64,000 nucleotides of DNA from Anaerospora hongkongensis (GCF_004339805.1 NZ_SLUI01000020.1:1-64000); one strand, 5' to 3'; counted from the stretch's first letter, positions 56,127-64,000 are shown. The notes: a model not told the origin generated them from the letters alone. Numbers and translations are program-made.

Positions 56127-56987
56127 TTAATCGACCCCCGCTTCAATTCGGTTATCACTTTGAAACGCTTCAATATGACTTCTTACACTTTCATAAGTCG
56201 CATCAATTACACATTGGTGAAAAGTAAAATAGTCAACATTTTTATTTAAATCCAATAAGCTTCTGACTCTTTTCACTACATTCGTTAAAGTTGCGGTCTG
56301 TACGTTAATTTTTTTTATACCGTACTGGATACATTTACGGAAATCACTGCATGTTAATCCAGAACCGCCATGTAATACCAGAGGTATTCCTACCGACTTT
56401 TTTATTTCCTCCAATCTTTGGAATTGCAATTTGGGCTCGTTTTTATAAATTCCATGAACATTGCCAATTGCAACTGCTAAAGCATCAACACCTGTTTGCT
56501 GATAAAAACTACGAGCATCCTTTACTTGCGTAATAACCATTTCAATGTCTTTCGAACTGTCCTCACTTCCTCCTACCCTGCCAATTTCACCTTCTGTAGA
56601 TGCGCCGTAGTCTTTGGCTAACTGCATGACCGCAAGTGTGTTTTTAATATTTTGTTCAATCGGCAAATGAGAACCATCATACATAACAGAAGTAAATCCC
56701 ATTGACAACGCTTCTTTAATGGTTTCCAGCTTTGAACCATGATCCAAATGCACCGCAACCGGTACTCTAGCTTGCTGAGCTGCTGTAATCATCATTGGCC
56801 CTAGTAGATGCAACGGAGAATGCTTTAACCTGACTTCTGCAGCCTGCAGAATAATTGGTGACTGGGTATCTTCGGCCGCTTTTATGGCTCCCATTATCGT
56901 TTGCATGCTTACCACATTAAAAGACCCGACTCCGTAGCCAGCCCGATCCGCTTCGGCTACAATTTCTTTCATTGTTACTAACGGCAC
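56127..56987 (-). CDS. iolJ: 6-Phospho-5-dehydro-2-deoxy-gluconate aldolase
   Basis: A class II aldolase that splits the IolC product to dihydroxyacetone phosphate and malonate semialdehyde. The 286 residues include the zinc ligands in VHLDHGS, EGEIGRVGG, GNVHGIY and LHGGSG, and the VMYDGSHLP segment. It could be confused with fructose- or tagatose-bisphosphate aldolase by sequence; the operon fixes the role. It follows the alcohol dehydrogenase gene by 24 nt. Confidence 0.92.
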   Translation of the reverse strand: MPLVTMKEIVAEADRAGYGVGSFNVVSMQTIMGAIKAAEDTQSPIILQAAEVRLKHSPLHLLGPMMITAAQQARVPVAVHLDHGSKLETIKEALSMGFTSVMYDGSHLPIEQNIKNTLAVMQLAKDYGASTEGEIGRVGGSEDSSKDIEMVITQVKDARSFYQQTGVDALAVAIGNVHGIYKNEPKLQFQRLEEIKKSVGIPLVLHGGSGLTCSDFRKCIQYGIKKINVQTATLTNVVKRVRSLLDLNKNVDYFTFHQCVIDATYESVRSHIEAFQSDNRIEAGVD

Positions 56988-57011
56988 ATCGATTCCCCCT
57001 AGAGCAACTTT

Positions 57012-58166
57012 TTACGCCCATAACTTCTTATAAATCGCAATAATTTCTGCTGTATCTACTCCCCGCCTGGTATTCTGAGGGCTGCCACTTTGCAAAGCAT
57101 CGGCAGTCATTTTATTAATATTTTGAAAAAACTCCTGTCTGTCAACACCGAATTCCTCCAGATTTGGAATGCGCAAATCTTTGCAAAGTTTTTCAACCTC
57201 TGTTACCACTTGCTCTGCTGCCTGCTGGTCATCATCGTTCCCGCGGCTAAAGCCTGCTGCTCTAGCAATATCGGCAAATCTCCGCGGCGCTCCCTCCTTT
57301 GCAAAAGCAAGGCAGTCTTTTAACAAAATTGCATTGGAAATTCCATGAGGAACATGAAATAATGCACCAATCGGTCGACTCATCCCGTGGACTAGGGTAA
57401 CTGATGCATTATTAAAGGCAATCCCCGCTTCCAAAGAGGCCAGTGACATTTGTTCTTTTGCACTTAGATCTTCGCTATCATAATAAGATTTGCGCAAATT
57501 TTCAAAAATTCTTTGGCATGCAGAAAGTGCAAATGTATCAGACAGCGGCTGGGCTTTTTTTGATGTATAAGCTTCGATTGCATGCGTTAATGCATCAAGG
57601 CCCGTAGCTGCAACAACGTTAGGGGGAGCAGAAACTGTAAGTATGGGATCTACGATAGCTAAGGCAGGTATTAATACAGCACCTTTAAGCAGCATTTTTA
57701 CATTGGTTCTCGTATTGGAAATAATAGTAAATTGGGTAGCCTCAGAACCTGTCCCGGCAGTTGTAGGGATAGCGACCATTCGGGGTAGTGTTCTGCTAAA
57801 CTCCTTTCCCATATAATCAGCAAGTGCTCCTTGATGAGCAACTAGTGCACCAATAGCCTTCATCGCGTCAATAGGGCTACCTCCGCCAATAGCAACGAGA
57901 AAATCACAGTCATGCTGTCGGTATGTATCAACTCCCTGATTTACAATCTGCTCAGTTGGTTCCGCATTAACTTCTGCAAACACTTTAAAATCAATGCTAT
58001 TTTCTTGCATTATATTGATCAACCTTTGAACACTTCCAATTTCCAGCATCATTTTATCTGTAACAATTAATGCTTTAGAACCACATTGTTTTAAATGCAA
58101 CCCGGCTTGATTCAAGGCATTGGTCCCGGTTATTATCTTCGCGGGTAATAACAATAAATTCGCCAA
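57012..58166 (-). CDS. Iron-containing alcohol dehydrogenase, putative malonate-semialdehyde reductase
   Basis: A 384-residue group III Fe-ADH: NAD-binding AIGGGSPIDAMKAIG, TTAGTGSEAT, and the iron-site His residues in GLDALTHAIEAY, LVHGMSRPIG and HVPHGISNA. The start is a TTG at 58166 with GGGGGGCG 5 nt before; this gives the usual N-terminus. It is the first gene of the iol operon. iolA (malonate-semialdehyde dehydrogenase) is absent from the window, so reduction of malonate semialdehyde to 3-hydroxypropionate, which would also reoxidise the NADH from IolG, is a reasonable role. The substrate is inferred. Confidence 0.85.
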   Translation of the reverse strand: MANLLLLPAKIITGTNALNQAGLHLKQCGSKALIVTDKMMLEIGSVQRLINIMQENSIDFKVFAEVNAEPTEQIVNQGVDTYRQHDCDFLVAIGGGSPIDAMKAIGALVAHQGALADYMGKEFSRTLPRMVAIPTTAGTGSEATQFTIISNTRTNVKMLLKGAVLIPALAIVDPILTVSAPPNVVAATGLDALTHAIEAYTSKKAQPLSDTFALSACQRIFENLRKSYYDSEDLSAKEQMSLASLEAGIAFNNASVTLVHGMSRPIGALFHVPHGISNAILLKDCLAFAKEGAPRRFADIARAAGFSRGNDDDQQAAEQVVTEVEKLCKDLRIPNLEEFGVDRQEFFQNINKMTADALQSGSPQNTRRGVDTAEIIAIYKKLWA

Positions 58167-58256
58167 TTTACGCCCCCCCTTTTTCAATTGATCATTACTT
58201 GATAATATTTTGAGATGTTTTTTCACTACATTTGAACATTTCTGGTGTATAATTGC

Positions 58257-58285
58257 ATTATAATACTGCATTCCAAAATTTTCAA
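58257..58285 (-). promoter_or_regulatory. Promoter of the iol operon
   Basis: TTGAAA (58285-58280), 17-nt spacer, TATAAT (58262-58257), about 90 nt before the alcohol dehydrogenase start. Confidence 0.85.
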
Positions 58286-58287
58286 TC

Positions 58288-58329
58288 CTTTATTTATACT
58301 TTTTGGTAACTTTATTGTTGTTTTTTGGT
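58288..58329. repeat. Two 20-bp direct repeats, candidate operator of the iol operon
   Basis: CTTTATTTATACTTTTTGGT (58288-58307) and CTTTATTGTTGTTTTTTGGT (58310-58329) repeat with a 22-bp period, two helical turns, directly upstream of the iol -35. This is a natural site for the divergent DeoR-type regulator. The rest of the 374-bp gap is very AT-rich with no gene. Confidence 0.5.
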
Positions 58330-58460
58330 TATATTATGATTACATGTGGGTTAAATTAGCAATTATTTTATGTTTTCTATAAAATCATTGTTTTATATTT
58401 TGTTTGTTATATAATAAAACATATCCATTATCAAGCAATGACAATTTTTATTCATGTAAT

Positions 58461-58489
58461 TTGAAAAATATGGAAATTAAGTATATAAT
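58461..58489 (+). promoter_or_regulatory. Promoter of the iol regulator gene
   Basis: TTGAAA (58461-58466), 17-nt spacer, TATAAT (58484-58489), about 50 bp before the TTG start. Confidence 0.85.
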
Positions 58490-58540
58490 CTAGGGTAATT
58501 ACTTACGCTTCTGGTCACAGAGCAGAATGGGAGTGAGATT

Positions 58541-59296
58541 TTGAAAGAAAATCGAATTCAGGAGTTAAAAAATTATATTATTGCTAATGAACGTGCCTCT
58601 TTAGATGATTTGTGTACTCTGTTCAATGTTTCCAAAAATACAATGAGACGGGATATTAATGAGCTTGAAAAACAGTCGATAATCAAGAAGGTATACGGCG
58701 GGATTGTATTAAACGATAAAAAAACCACTGAACCCTTCGAATCGCGAGAAGAGAAGAACATCACCTCTAAGCAAGTTATTGCAAAGCTTGCCAGCCAATT
58801 TGTTCAAGATGGTGACATAATTTATATTGATTCAGGAACAACAACCATGCATATGATTCCTCATCTGGCCGAGGTTCGCAATCTGACCATTATTACCAAT
58901 AATCTAAATGTAATCATGGGCTCCCTCCCCTATCCAAATCTAAATGTACTCTGTACAGGTGGAGTCTTATTTAGGACAACAAACTCATTTGTGGATATGG
59001 ATGCAGTCAACTCTCTCAAAAAATTTAATATCTCTAAAGCTTTTATGGCTTCTACCGGAATCTCGATTACTAAGGGGATTACTAACTCTTCGAGCTTTGA
59101 ATATGATATAAAGCGTTATATGGTAGAACATTGTGATACAGTTGTTGTGTTAGCTGATGCCACTAAGCTGGGGCGCGTTTCCCTGACAACCTATTGCGAG
59201 CTTAAAGATATCCATGTCTTTATAACAAATGAACTACCAGGCGATGAATTTGTAGACTTCTTTGAAAGTAATAATATTCAACTCATTACACCTTAG
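58541..59296 (+). CDS. iolR: DeoR-family transcriptional regulator of inositol catabolism
   Basis: A 251-residue repressor-type protein. The N-terminal helix-turn-helix (ASLDDLCTLFNVSKNTMRRDINELEKQ, then VYGGI) is followed by the DeoR sugar-phosphate sensor domain with DSGTTTMHM and TNNLNV. In Bacillus, IolR of this family binds the IolC product as inducer; the same is likely here by family and position. The start is a TTG at 58541 with GGGAGTGAG upstream. It is divergent from the iol operon. Confidence 0.85.
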   Translation: MKENRIQELKNYIIANERASLDDLCTLFNVSKNTMRRDINELEKQSIIKKVYGGIVLNDKKTTEPFESREEKNITSKQVIAKLASQFVQDGDIIYIDSGTTTMHMIPHLAEVRNLTIITNNLNVIMGSLPYPNLNVLCTGGVLFRTTNSFVDMDAVNSLKKFNISKAFMASTGISITKGITNSSSFEYDIKRYMVEHCDTVVVLADATKLGRVSLTTYCELKDIHVFITNELPGDEFVDFFESNNIQLITP

Positions 59297-59319
59297 CAGT
59301 CAAAACCAAACACCCTGAA

Positions 59320-59360
59320 ATAAAAAATGTCTTAGGGCTTTGCCCTAAGACATTTTTTAT
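59320..59360. terminator. Bidirectional terminator between iolR and the MATE gene
   Basis: A 19-bp perfect stem (ATAAAAAATGTCTTAGGGC with its complement) and a 3-nt loop, between convergent genes. Confidence 0.92.
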
Positions 59361-59378
59361 TTGGAAAACCAGCTCTTG

Positions 59379-60731
59379 CTATTGCTGTAGAATTTCTCTG
59401 TGCTGCCGTCTGATCAGCCTTGCTGACAATGCAACTGCCCCAACTGCCAGCCCCAAAATAAGCCCTATCCAGTAGCCGGTTGCACCAAAATCGGTATAAT
59501 TAGCTAAGATAAAGCCGGTAGGCAATCCAATTATCCAATAAGAAATCATCGCCATAACAAAGGTTACCGTAACATCCTTGTAACCGCGCAATACGCCCTG
59601 AATCGGAGCTGCCAGCGCATCCGACAATTGGAAGAAAGCGGCATAAAGCAGGAAGTGCTGTGTTAGCTGCAGGACCTCAGCATCCGTGCTATACCAGGAA
59701 GCCACCTGTTTATTAAACAGGAACAATCCCACAGCGCAGAATGCCGCCATCGTAACGGCCATCGCCAGTCCTAAATAGCCATAGTGCCTGGCATCTTTCA
59801 GGCGATTGGCGCCAACCTCAAAGCCGACAACAATCGTAAGCGCCATGCCAATGCTGAGCGGCAGCATATAAACAAGCGAGGCAAAATTAAGGGCAGCCTG
59901 ATAGGCTGCTATAGTGACTGTGCCAAACTTGGCCATGAGAAAAGCCATCGCGCCAAAAATACTTGTCTCGCAAAAAATAGCAAGCCCGATGGGTATACCA
60001 ATCCTGACCTGCTCTTTCCAGGCAGGCAGGGAAAGCCGGTACAAAACTGCGAAGATTTTGTATTCCTTAAATGGTGACATATAGCGGATAATAAAAAAGC
60101 TGACAATCGCAATATACCAGTAGGTGATTGCTGTCGCATAGCCGGCACCAATACCGCCAAGCCTGGGAAATCCATGAGCACCAAAGATCAGCAGATAATT
60201 AAATAAAACATTAATCGGTAATGCACTCAGCGTAACCAACATGGTAACACGGGTATATCCCAGCGTGTCAATAAAACAACGCAAAACAGTACAAATAAAG
60301 AACGGGATAATCCCGAATGCAAGAGCCCGAAGAAATTCATAAGCAATGACCTGTACTGCCGGCTCCAGCTGCATCAGCGTCAGAACAGGCTTTACGATAA
60401 CAACACCGCAGGCAATAATTGTTCCCCCCAGCGCAACAGCTAAATACACCCCTTGCAATACCACAAAAGGGATTTCGGTTTTGCGTCCGGCTCCATAAAG
60501 TTGTGCCATAATCGGTGTCACGGCAATAAGGATTCCATTAATGCCGGTAAAAACCGGCATCCATATATTTGTACCAATGGCGACTCCGGCCAAATCATTT
60601 TGTCCCACATGGCCGGACATCATGGTATCAAAGAAGTTCATCCCGCACAAAGCAAGCTGGCTAACTAAAATGGGCAGTAAAATAATTAACAGCTGGATAA
60701 TTTTTTGTTGAATCGAATGCGTCTGTTTCAT
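59379..60731 (-). CDS. MATE-family efflux transporter (NorM type)
   Basis: A 450-residue inner-membrane protein with 12 segments, arranged as two repeats. The N-terminus (LLPILVSQLALCGMNFFDTMMSGHVG) and the second-half segment with VGFEVGANRL are typical of NorM-like Na+- or H+-coupled multidrug exporters. The C-terminus is basic. AGAGG precedes the ATG. Substrates are unknown; there is no evident link to the inositol genes. Confidence 0.92.
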   Translation of the reverse strand: MKQTHSIQQKIIQLLIILLPILVSQLALCGMNFFDTMMSGHVGQNDLAGVAIGTNIWMPVFTGINGILIAVTPIMAQLYGAGRKTEIPFVVLQGVYLAVALGGTIIACGVVIVKPVLTLMQLEPAVQVIAYEFLRALAFGIIPFFICTVLRCFIDTLGYTRVTMLVTLSALPINVLFNYLLIFGAHGFPRLGGIGAGYATAITYWYIAIVSFFIIRYMSPFKEYKIFAVLYRLSLPAWKEQVRIGIPIGLAIFCETSIFGAMAFLMAKFGTVTIAAYQAALNFASLVYMLPLSIGMALTIVVGFEVGANRLKDARHYGYLGLAMAVTMAAFCAVGLFLFNKQVASWYSTDAEVLQLTQHFLLYAAFFQLSDALAAPIQGVLRGYKDVTVTFVMAMISYWIIGLPTGFILANYTDFGATGYWIGLILGLAVGAVALSARLIRRQHREILQQ

Positions 60732-60776
60732 GATATACCTCTAATTGCAAACCAGTATGAAAACATACTGACAAAG

Positions 60777-62018
60777 TTACTTTAGTTTATATTTCTTTAA
60801 GAAGGACTGAACTGACCGGGCCATCACCTTCTTGCCCGCAATATCAGGATGCAGCCCGTCTTGGGCATATTTAACAGGCAGTAGGCCCCGTTTATCCACT
60901 AGGTTTGCATAAATCTCGACGTAATAGGGTTGTTTTCTGATATAGGCATTGACCTGCTTTAACTCTTCCTGCCAGTTATCGGCTGTTGGCTGGTTAAATA
61001 CCCGTTGAATCCGCTCTGGATTAAGCGGAGGCAAAGTAAGAAAAATCGGCAATATGCCATTCTCCTGACACTTTTGTTTAATCAGTTCCAGTGATTCGAT
61101 CACTTCACCGGCAGAGACACCGCCCCTGATGCTGTTGCTGCCGCCTAAAACAAACAAATACTGGGGCTGAAAGGGCAACACATCACGCTCAAAGCGCTCA
61201 GCCAAAGCTGCGGCGGTATCTCCGCTTCTCCCCAGATTCTTTACCGGAAATGGCAGATAGGAAGAATAATCGAAACGCTCATCAGACGGTGGATTGGAAA
61301 CAGCCCCGCCGCCATGAGTAATACTATCGCCAAAAACGGCCCACTTATGTACTCCTGTTTTTACCGCAAAAGGGACTGCATCTGAATATTCGCCGATTGC
61401 TTCCCCTTGATTGTCGAAAGCAATTACCCGCCAAAAATATGTACCATTATCTCGATAGGGCTCGGAGTCATAATAATCAAAGCCCGCTCCTACTGAATAA
61501 TTCCGTATGCGATACCTTGACGGTTCTGTTCCATTGGCCGTTTCGGGCAGCTGATTGGTGATTTCCACTTCATAACTTGCCGCATGCAAAACAGGAATCC
61601 AGGCATAAACAGGATATAGCGGCGTAAGCACTTTCTTTTTGCCATAAGCAGTTACCGCTGGTTTCGTCGGATTTAGAATACCTTTATCGAGTGCAACCGG
61701 TGCGGAAAAACGCCCTACCGCTTTCTTATCCAAATCTAAAGGCCGAACACGGTAATATAGTTTTTTACCGTCTTTGGCCGCCAATACGCTTGAATCAAGC
61801 TCGACTCCCGGCGTGTAGATTGCCGTAGTTTGATACACAATTTTATCTTGGGGAGCCTGACGATCCCTGAAGACCGGAGCAGTAGCCACTTCCAGCTCAT
61901 ACATAACGGCATCTTCAGCGCTGGTCCACACTAGTTGTATTTTATTATCTTGTGCATAGCCGCTTGCCGCAGCGCTGCATAAGAGCACGCAAAATAACAT
62001 GATTCGCAGTAACTTCAT
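60777..62018 (-). CDS. Secreted SGNH/GDSL hydrolase with fibronectin-like N-domains
   Basis: A 413-residue exported esterase-like protein. A signal peptide (cleavage near GYA-QDN) is followed by two fibronectin-III-like domains (about 25-210) and an SGNH hydrolase domain with block I FGDSITHGGG (catalytic Ser), block II Gly in LGRSGDT, block III GGSNS (Asn) and the DGLHP Asp-His pair. Such enzymes deacylate glycans or lipids; substrate unknown. AGGAGGAG precedes the ATG. Confidence 0.9.
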   Translation of the reverse strand: MKLLRIMLFCVLLCSAAASGYAQDNKIQLVWTSAEDAVMYELEVATAPVFRDRQAPQDKIVYQTTAIYTPGVELDSSVLAAKDGKKLYYRVRPLDLDKKAVGRFSAPVALDKGILNPTKPAVTAYGKKKVLTPLYPVYAWIPVLHAASYEVEITNQLPETANGTEPSRYRIRNYSVGAGFDYYDSEPYRDNGTYFWRVIAFDNQGEAIGEYSDAVPFAVKTGVHKWAVFGDSITHGGGAVSNPPSDERFDYSSYLPFPVKNLGRSGDTAAALAERFERDVLPFQPQYLFVLGGSNSIRGGVSAGEVIESLELIKQKCQENGILPIFLTLPPLNPERIQRVFNQPTADNWQEELKQVNAYIRKQPYYVEIYANLVDKRGLLPVKYAQDGLHPDIAGKKVMARSVQSFLKKYKLK

Positions 62019-62129
62019 TTCTTTCTCCTCCTTTAACCCACTTGATCAGTATACCATATTACAGGGACTACCGTCACAGGCTTGGTACTTTTTACAAAAA
62101 ATCAACCAAACTGCCTAATAAAATAAAAA

Positions 62130-62162
62130 CAAGCAAAGAAAAAACTTGTTTTTCTTTGCTTG
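62130..62162 (-). terminator. Terminator of the CheY-like gene
   Basis: A 14-bp perfect stem (CAAGCAAAGAAAAA with its complement) with a 5-nt loop, followed by TTTTTATTT on the minus strand. Confidence 0.88.
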
Positions 62163-62167
62163 ACAGT

Positions 62168-62527
62168 TTATTGCATTTTGGCTAAAACCTCTTTGGCCGT
62201 GAGCGGGTCCAAAGGCTTAATAATATAATCGCGTGCGCCGCTTTGCAAAGCTTCCCTGATAACACTCTTTTGTGATAAAGCGGAAACCATAATAATCTTG
62301 GCCTCTGAATCCAGTTCCAGCATTTCCCTTAATACCGTAAGCCCATCTATATCGGGCATTGTAATATCCAGCAGCACCAGATCAGGACTTAATTTCAGAA
62401 ATTGTTTTATACCGTCGAGCCCATTGGCCGCTTCTCCGGCTACAGTTGCACCTAAGGACTCCAAAATCTCACGCAATCGCAATCTCATAAAGGCTGAATC
62501 ATCAACTATTAGCACGCGACAAGACAT
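62168..62527 (-). CDS. Stand-alone CheY-like receiver protein
   Basis: A 119-residue single-domain response regulator: acidic pair DD (9-10), phosphoacceptor D54 in LLDITMPDIDG, VSALSQ with the switch Ser, and Lys in IIKPLDP. There is no output domain, so it acts by protein contact, as CheY or PatA-like receivers do. It is close to the CheY of motile Firmicutes. The transcript carries a c-di-GMP-I riboswitch directly upstream; AAGGTGG is the ribosome site. No kinase or motility gene adjoins it in the window. Confidence 0.92.
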   Translation of the reverse strand: MSCRVLIVDDSAFMRLRLREILESLGATVAGEAANGLDGIKQFLKLSPDLVLLDITMPDIDGLTVLREMLELDSEAKIIMVSALSQKSVIREALQSGARDYIIKPLDPLTAKEVLAKMQ

Positions 62528-62553
62528 CTAAGCACCACCTTACAGTAAGTGAT

Positions 62554-62628
62554 GGCAACCTGGCAATCATAGGCAAACAGTACCCTTAGACCCATAGCTT
62601 TGCGTCCTTACCTTTCGATAAGTTTGCC
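62554..62628 (-). ncRNA. Cyclic di-GMP-I (GEMM) riboswitch
   Basis: On the minus strand the aptamer reads GGCAAACT, GAAAGG, GGACGCAAAGC, GGGTCTAAGG and closes with CAGGTTGCC. These are the P1 stem (GGCAAAC with GGTTGCC), the GNRA-type GAAA loop, the conserved GACGCAAAGC internal region and the GGGUCUAA tract of GEMM-I RNAs. It lies 27 nt before the CheY-like gene. No strong terminator lies between, so control may be at translation: the aptamer's 3' side could expose or hide AAGGTGG. Confidence 0.9.
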
Positions 62629-62667
62629 AGTTCATTCATGGAGTAAATTTGATAGTACCTGTAGTCT

Positions 62668-62696
62668 ATTATCCGGTCTTACAGGAACAAAGTCAA
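62668..62696 (-). promoter_or_regulatory. Promoter of the riboswitch-cheY transcript
   Basis: TTGACT (62696-62691), 17-nt spacer, GATAAT (62673-62668), giving a leader of about 135 nt that contains the aptamer. Confidence 0.75.
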
Positions 62697-62726
62697 TTAA
62701 TTTCTAATATTCCCAAAACCGCTTAC

Positions 62727-63836
62727 TTACGCTTTGCACGTCAGGGAATGCTCCAGCAGTTGAACTAACTGTTCCCGGCTTGGCTGCCGCGGAGTATTGA
62801 CGATATTTGCCGCTTCACTGGCAATAGCGACAAACTTGCGCAAGTCTTCTTGCGTATAAACTTCATCGCTTGGCAGCAGCCGGTTCATCAGTTCTTTCAC
62901 AGCGTTTACCGATTTTAGCCCTAAAGCTGCTAAAACAGCCCCAACCTTTTCCGTTACCACCGGCTCATTAAAGCGTAAATATTCACCAAGCAGCAGTCCG
63001 TTGGCCCTGCCATGAGGTACCTGATAAAAATAGGTCAGTGAATAGCCCAAAGCATGAACTGCCGTGGTACCTGTCTGAGCAATAACAATTCCTCCCAAAA
63101 GCGACGCATACAACAGTTCCTCCCTGTCAGCCAAGGTAAACTCCCCTACAATCAAAGCATTGCAAGCCTTTGCAAAAGAGCGGATTGCTTCCAGGGCCAG
63201 ACAATCACTAACCGGCGTCGACCGTTTCGACAAGTATCCTTCAATAGCATGGGATAGTGCGTCTACAGCCGTATTCACCGTAACCTCCCTGGATTGCGTC
63301 CGGGTGTAGCGGGCATCTAGAAAAGCCACCTGGGGGAAAAGCCGCGGGTCGGAAAAACTGCGCTTCGTTTGGCGCTCATCATCCGTCAAAATGGAATACG
63401 GAGTAACTTCACTGCCAGTCCCAGCCGTCAGAGGAATAGCTGCTATCGGCAAGGGAGCAGCCGGAAAAGCTCCCTCATACAGCTGATACGCACGAATAGG
63501 ATTCACAGCCAATACGGCAATTGCTTTAGCAGCATCCAGCGGAGACCCTCCGCCAATCGCAATGATCATATCCGGTTTGAAATTTCGGGCCGCTTCTCCG
63601 CCAGCCTCAACGGCGGCAAAAGTCGGGTTTTCGCCGATCTGATCAAACAATTCCCATTCTATCGCCTCAGCTTTCAGCGCAGCGATAATATCGTCTAAGG
63701 CTCCACTGGCCTTAGCAGAGTTGCGCCCCGTAACGAGCAGCGCCCTTTTCCCCAGCCTGCTGAGCTCCGCCTTATTGTTCTGAACGCAGCCAACTCCCAT
63801 GAGTACTTTTGTGGGTATAAAAAATTTAAAATCCAT
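62727..63836 (-). CDS. Iron-containing alcohol dehydrogenase
   Basis: A 369-residue group III Fe-ADH beginning MDFKFFIPTKVLMGVG. It has AIGGGSPLDAAKAIA for NAD(P), LTAGTGSEVTPYS, and iron-ligand His residues in AVDALSHAIEGY, TTAVHALGYSL and VPHGRANG. The start at 63836 follows GGAGGGAG by 4-5 nt; the frame extends upstream but overlaps the preceding gene. Substrate unknown; it is distinct from the iol-linked paralogue at 57012, and lies in a likely operon with the partial gene upstream (14 bp away). Confidence 0.9.
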   Translation of the reverse strand: MDFKFFIPTKVLMGVGCVQNNKAELSRLGKRALLVTGRNSAKASGALDDIIAALKAEAIEWELFDQIGENPTFAAVEAGGEAARNFKPDMIIAIGGGSPLDAAKAIAVLAVNPIRAYQLYEGAFPAAPLPIAAIPLTAGTGSEVTPYSILTDDERQTKRSFSDPRLFPQVAFLDARYTRTQSREVTVNTAVDALSHAIEGYLSKRSTPVSDCLALEAIRSFAKACNALIVGEFTLADREELLYASLLGGIVIAQTGTTAVHALGYSLTYFYQVPHGRANGLLLGEYLRFNEPVVTEKVGAVLAALGLKSVNAVKELMNRLLPSDEVYTQEDLRKFVAIASEAANIVNTPRQPSREQLVQLLEHSLTCKA

Positions 63837-63850
63837 GTAACTCCCTCCTT

Positions 63851-64000
63851 TTATCCGTTGAGCACCTGCCGGATAGCAGCAATATGCCGATTTCGCAGCC
63901 ACTCGCTGATTTCCCTGCCTTTTAAGTCTTTTGGCACCGGATTATTGGGCAGAAGGATTGCCGCTTGCAGCGAATCCAGTTCGGGGACTTTCAGGCTGGC
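63851..64000 (-). CDS. C-terminal 49 residues of an unidentified protein, cut by the window edge
   Basis: The frame is open from the window edge to a TAA at 63853-63851 and reads as a soluble, basic C-terminus (KVPELDSLQAAILLPNNP, then LKGREISEWLRNRH). The stop lies 14 bp before the alcohol dehydrogenase start, with the ribosome site of the latter between them, so both belong to one operon. Too little is present to name it. Confidence 0.6.
   Translation of the reverse strand, partial: ASLKVPELDSLQAAILLPNNPVPKDLKGREISEWLRNRHIAAIRQVLNG

Overview
The window looks like a spore-forming diderm Firmicute (class Negativicutes, probably Sporomusaceae or a relative). Signs of an outer membrane are two signal-peptide beta-barrel porins ending in Phe. 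Signs of a Firmicute are strong GAGGAGG-type ribosome sites, TTG/GTG starts, a T-box leader, a GEMM c-di-GMP riboswitch and a BclA-like collagen protein typical of spore surfaces. Rubrerythrin and FeoAB fit an anaerobe. The assignment is inference; no rRNA or tRNA gene is visible, only a probable rRNA-operon leader at the left edge.

Layout. 0-6.5 kb: rRNA-type promoters firing left, M29 aminopeptidase, rubrerythrin, a BASS-type transporter, a GT2-GtrA/PIG-V-like glycosyltransferase pair and a Ser-rich repeat protein. 6.7-14.9 kb: pyrC-pyrF, an MFS exporter, a Fur-controlled DUF2325-DUF3793 pair, and ilvB-ilvN-ilvA behind a T-box. 15-22.4 kb: metal homeostasis, with feoA-feoB, a Cys-rich FeoB-associated peptide and a porin on the minus strand, and zur-znuC-znuB-znuA on the plus strand. 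22.4-31.8 kb: a fused D-lactate dehydrogenase-like flavoprotein, an RluA pseudouridine synthase, a PhnD-like lipoprotein/kinase/NarL regulator trio and an OmpR-type two-component pair. 31.9-37.5 kb: a 999-residue collagen-like protein with Trp/Cys repeats, a methyltransferase and an AMP-forming acyl-CoA ligase behind a two-hairpin leader.

37.6-59.3 kb is the most interesting part: a contiguous island that reads as a complete phytate-utilisation system. A plus-strand operon encodes a porin, a secreted protein-tyrosine-phosphatase-like (cysteine) phytase and a secreted beta-propeller phytase. Converging on it from the minus strand are, in transcription order, an iron alcohol dehydrogenase, iolJ, iolC, iolB, iolD, iolE, iolG, an organophosphate:phosphate antiporter-family transporter, a calcineurin-like phosphoesterase with no signal peptide, two more cysteine-phytase paralogues and a chemoreceptor. 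A divergent DeoR-family regulator controls the iol side. The proposed flow is: phytate is stripped outside the cytoplasm by two unrelated phytase classes; a remaining inositol phosphate enters in exchange for phosphate; a cytoplasmic phosphoesterase frees inositol; Iol enzymes split it to DHAP and malonate semialdehyde; the alcohol dehydrogenase may reduce the latter to 3-hydroxypropionate, since iolA is absent.

59.3-64 kb: a MATE exporter, a secreted SGNH hydrolase, a stand-alone CheY-type receiver under a c-di-GMP-I riboswitch, a second iron alcohol dehydrogenase and the 3' end of an unidentified gene cut by the window edge.
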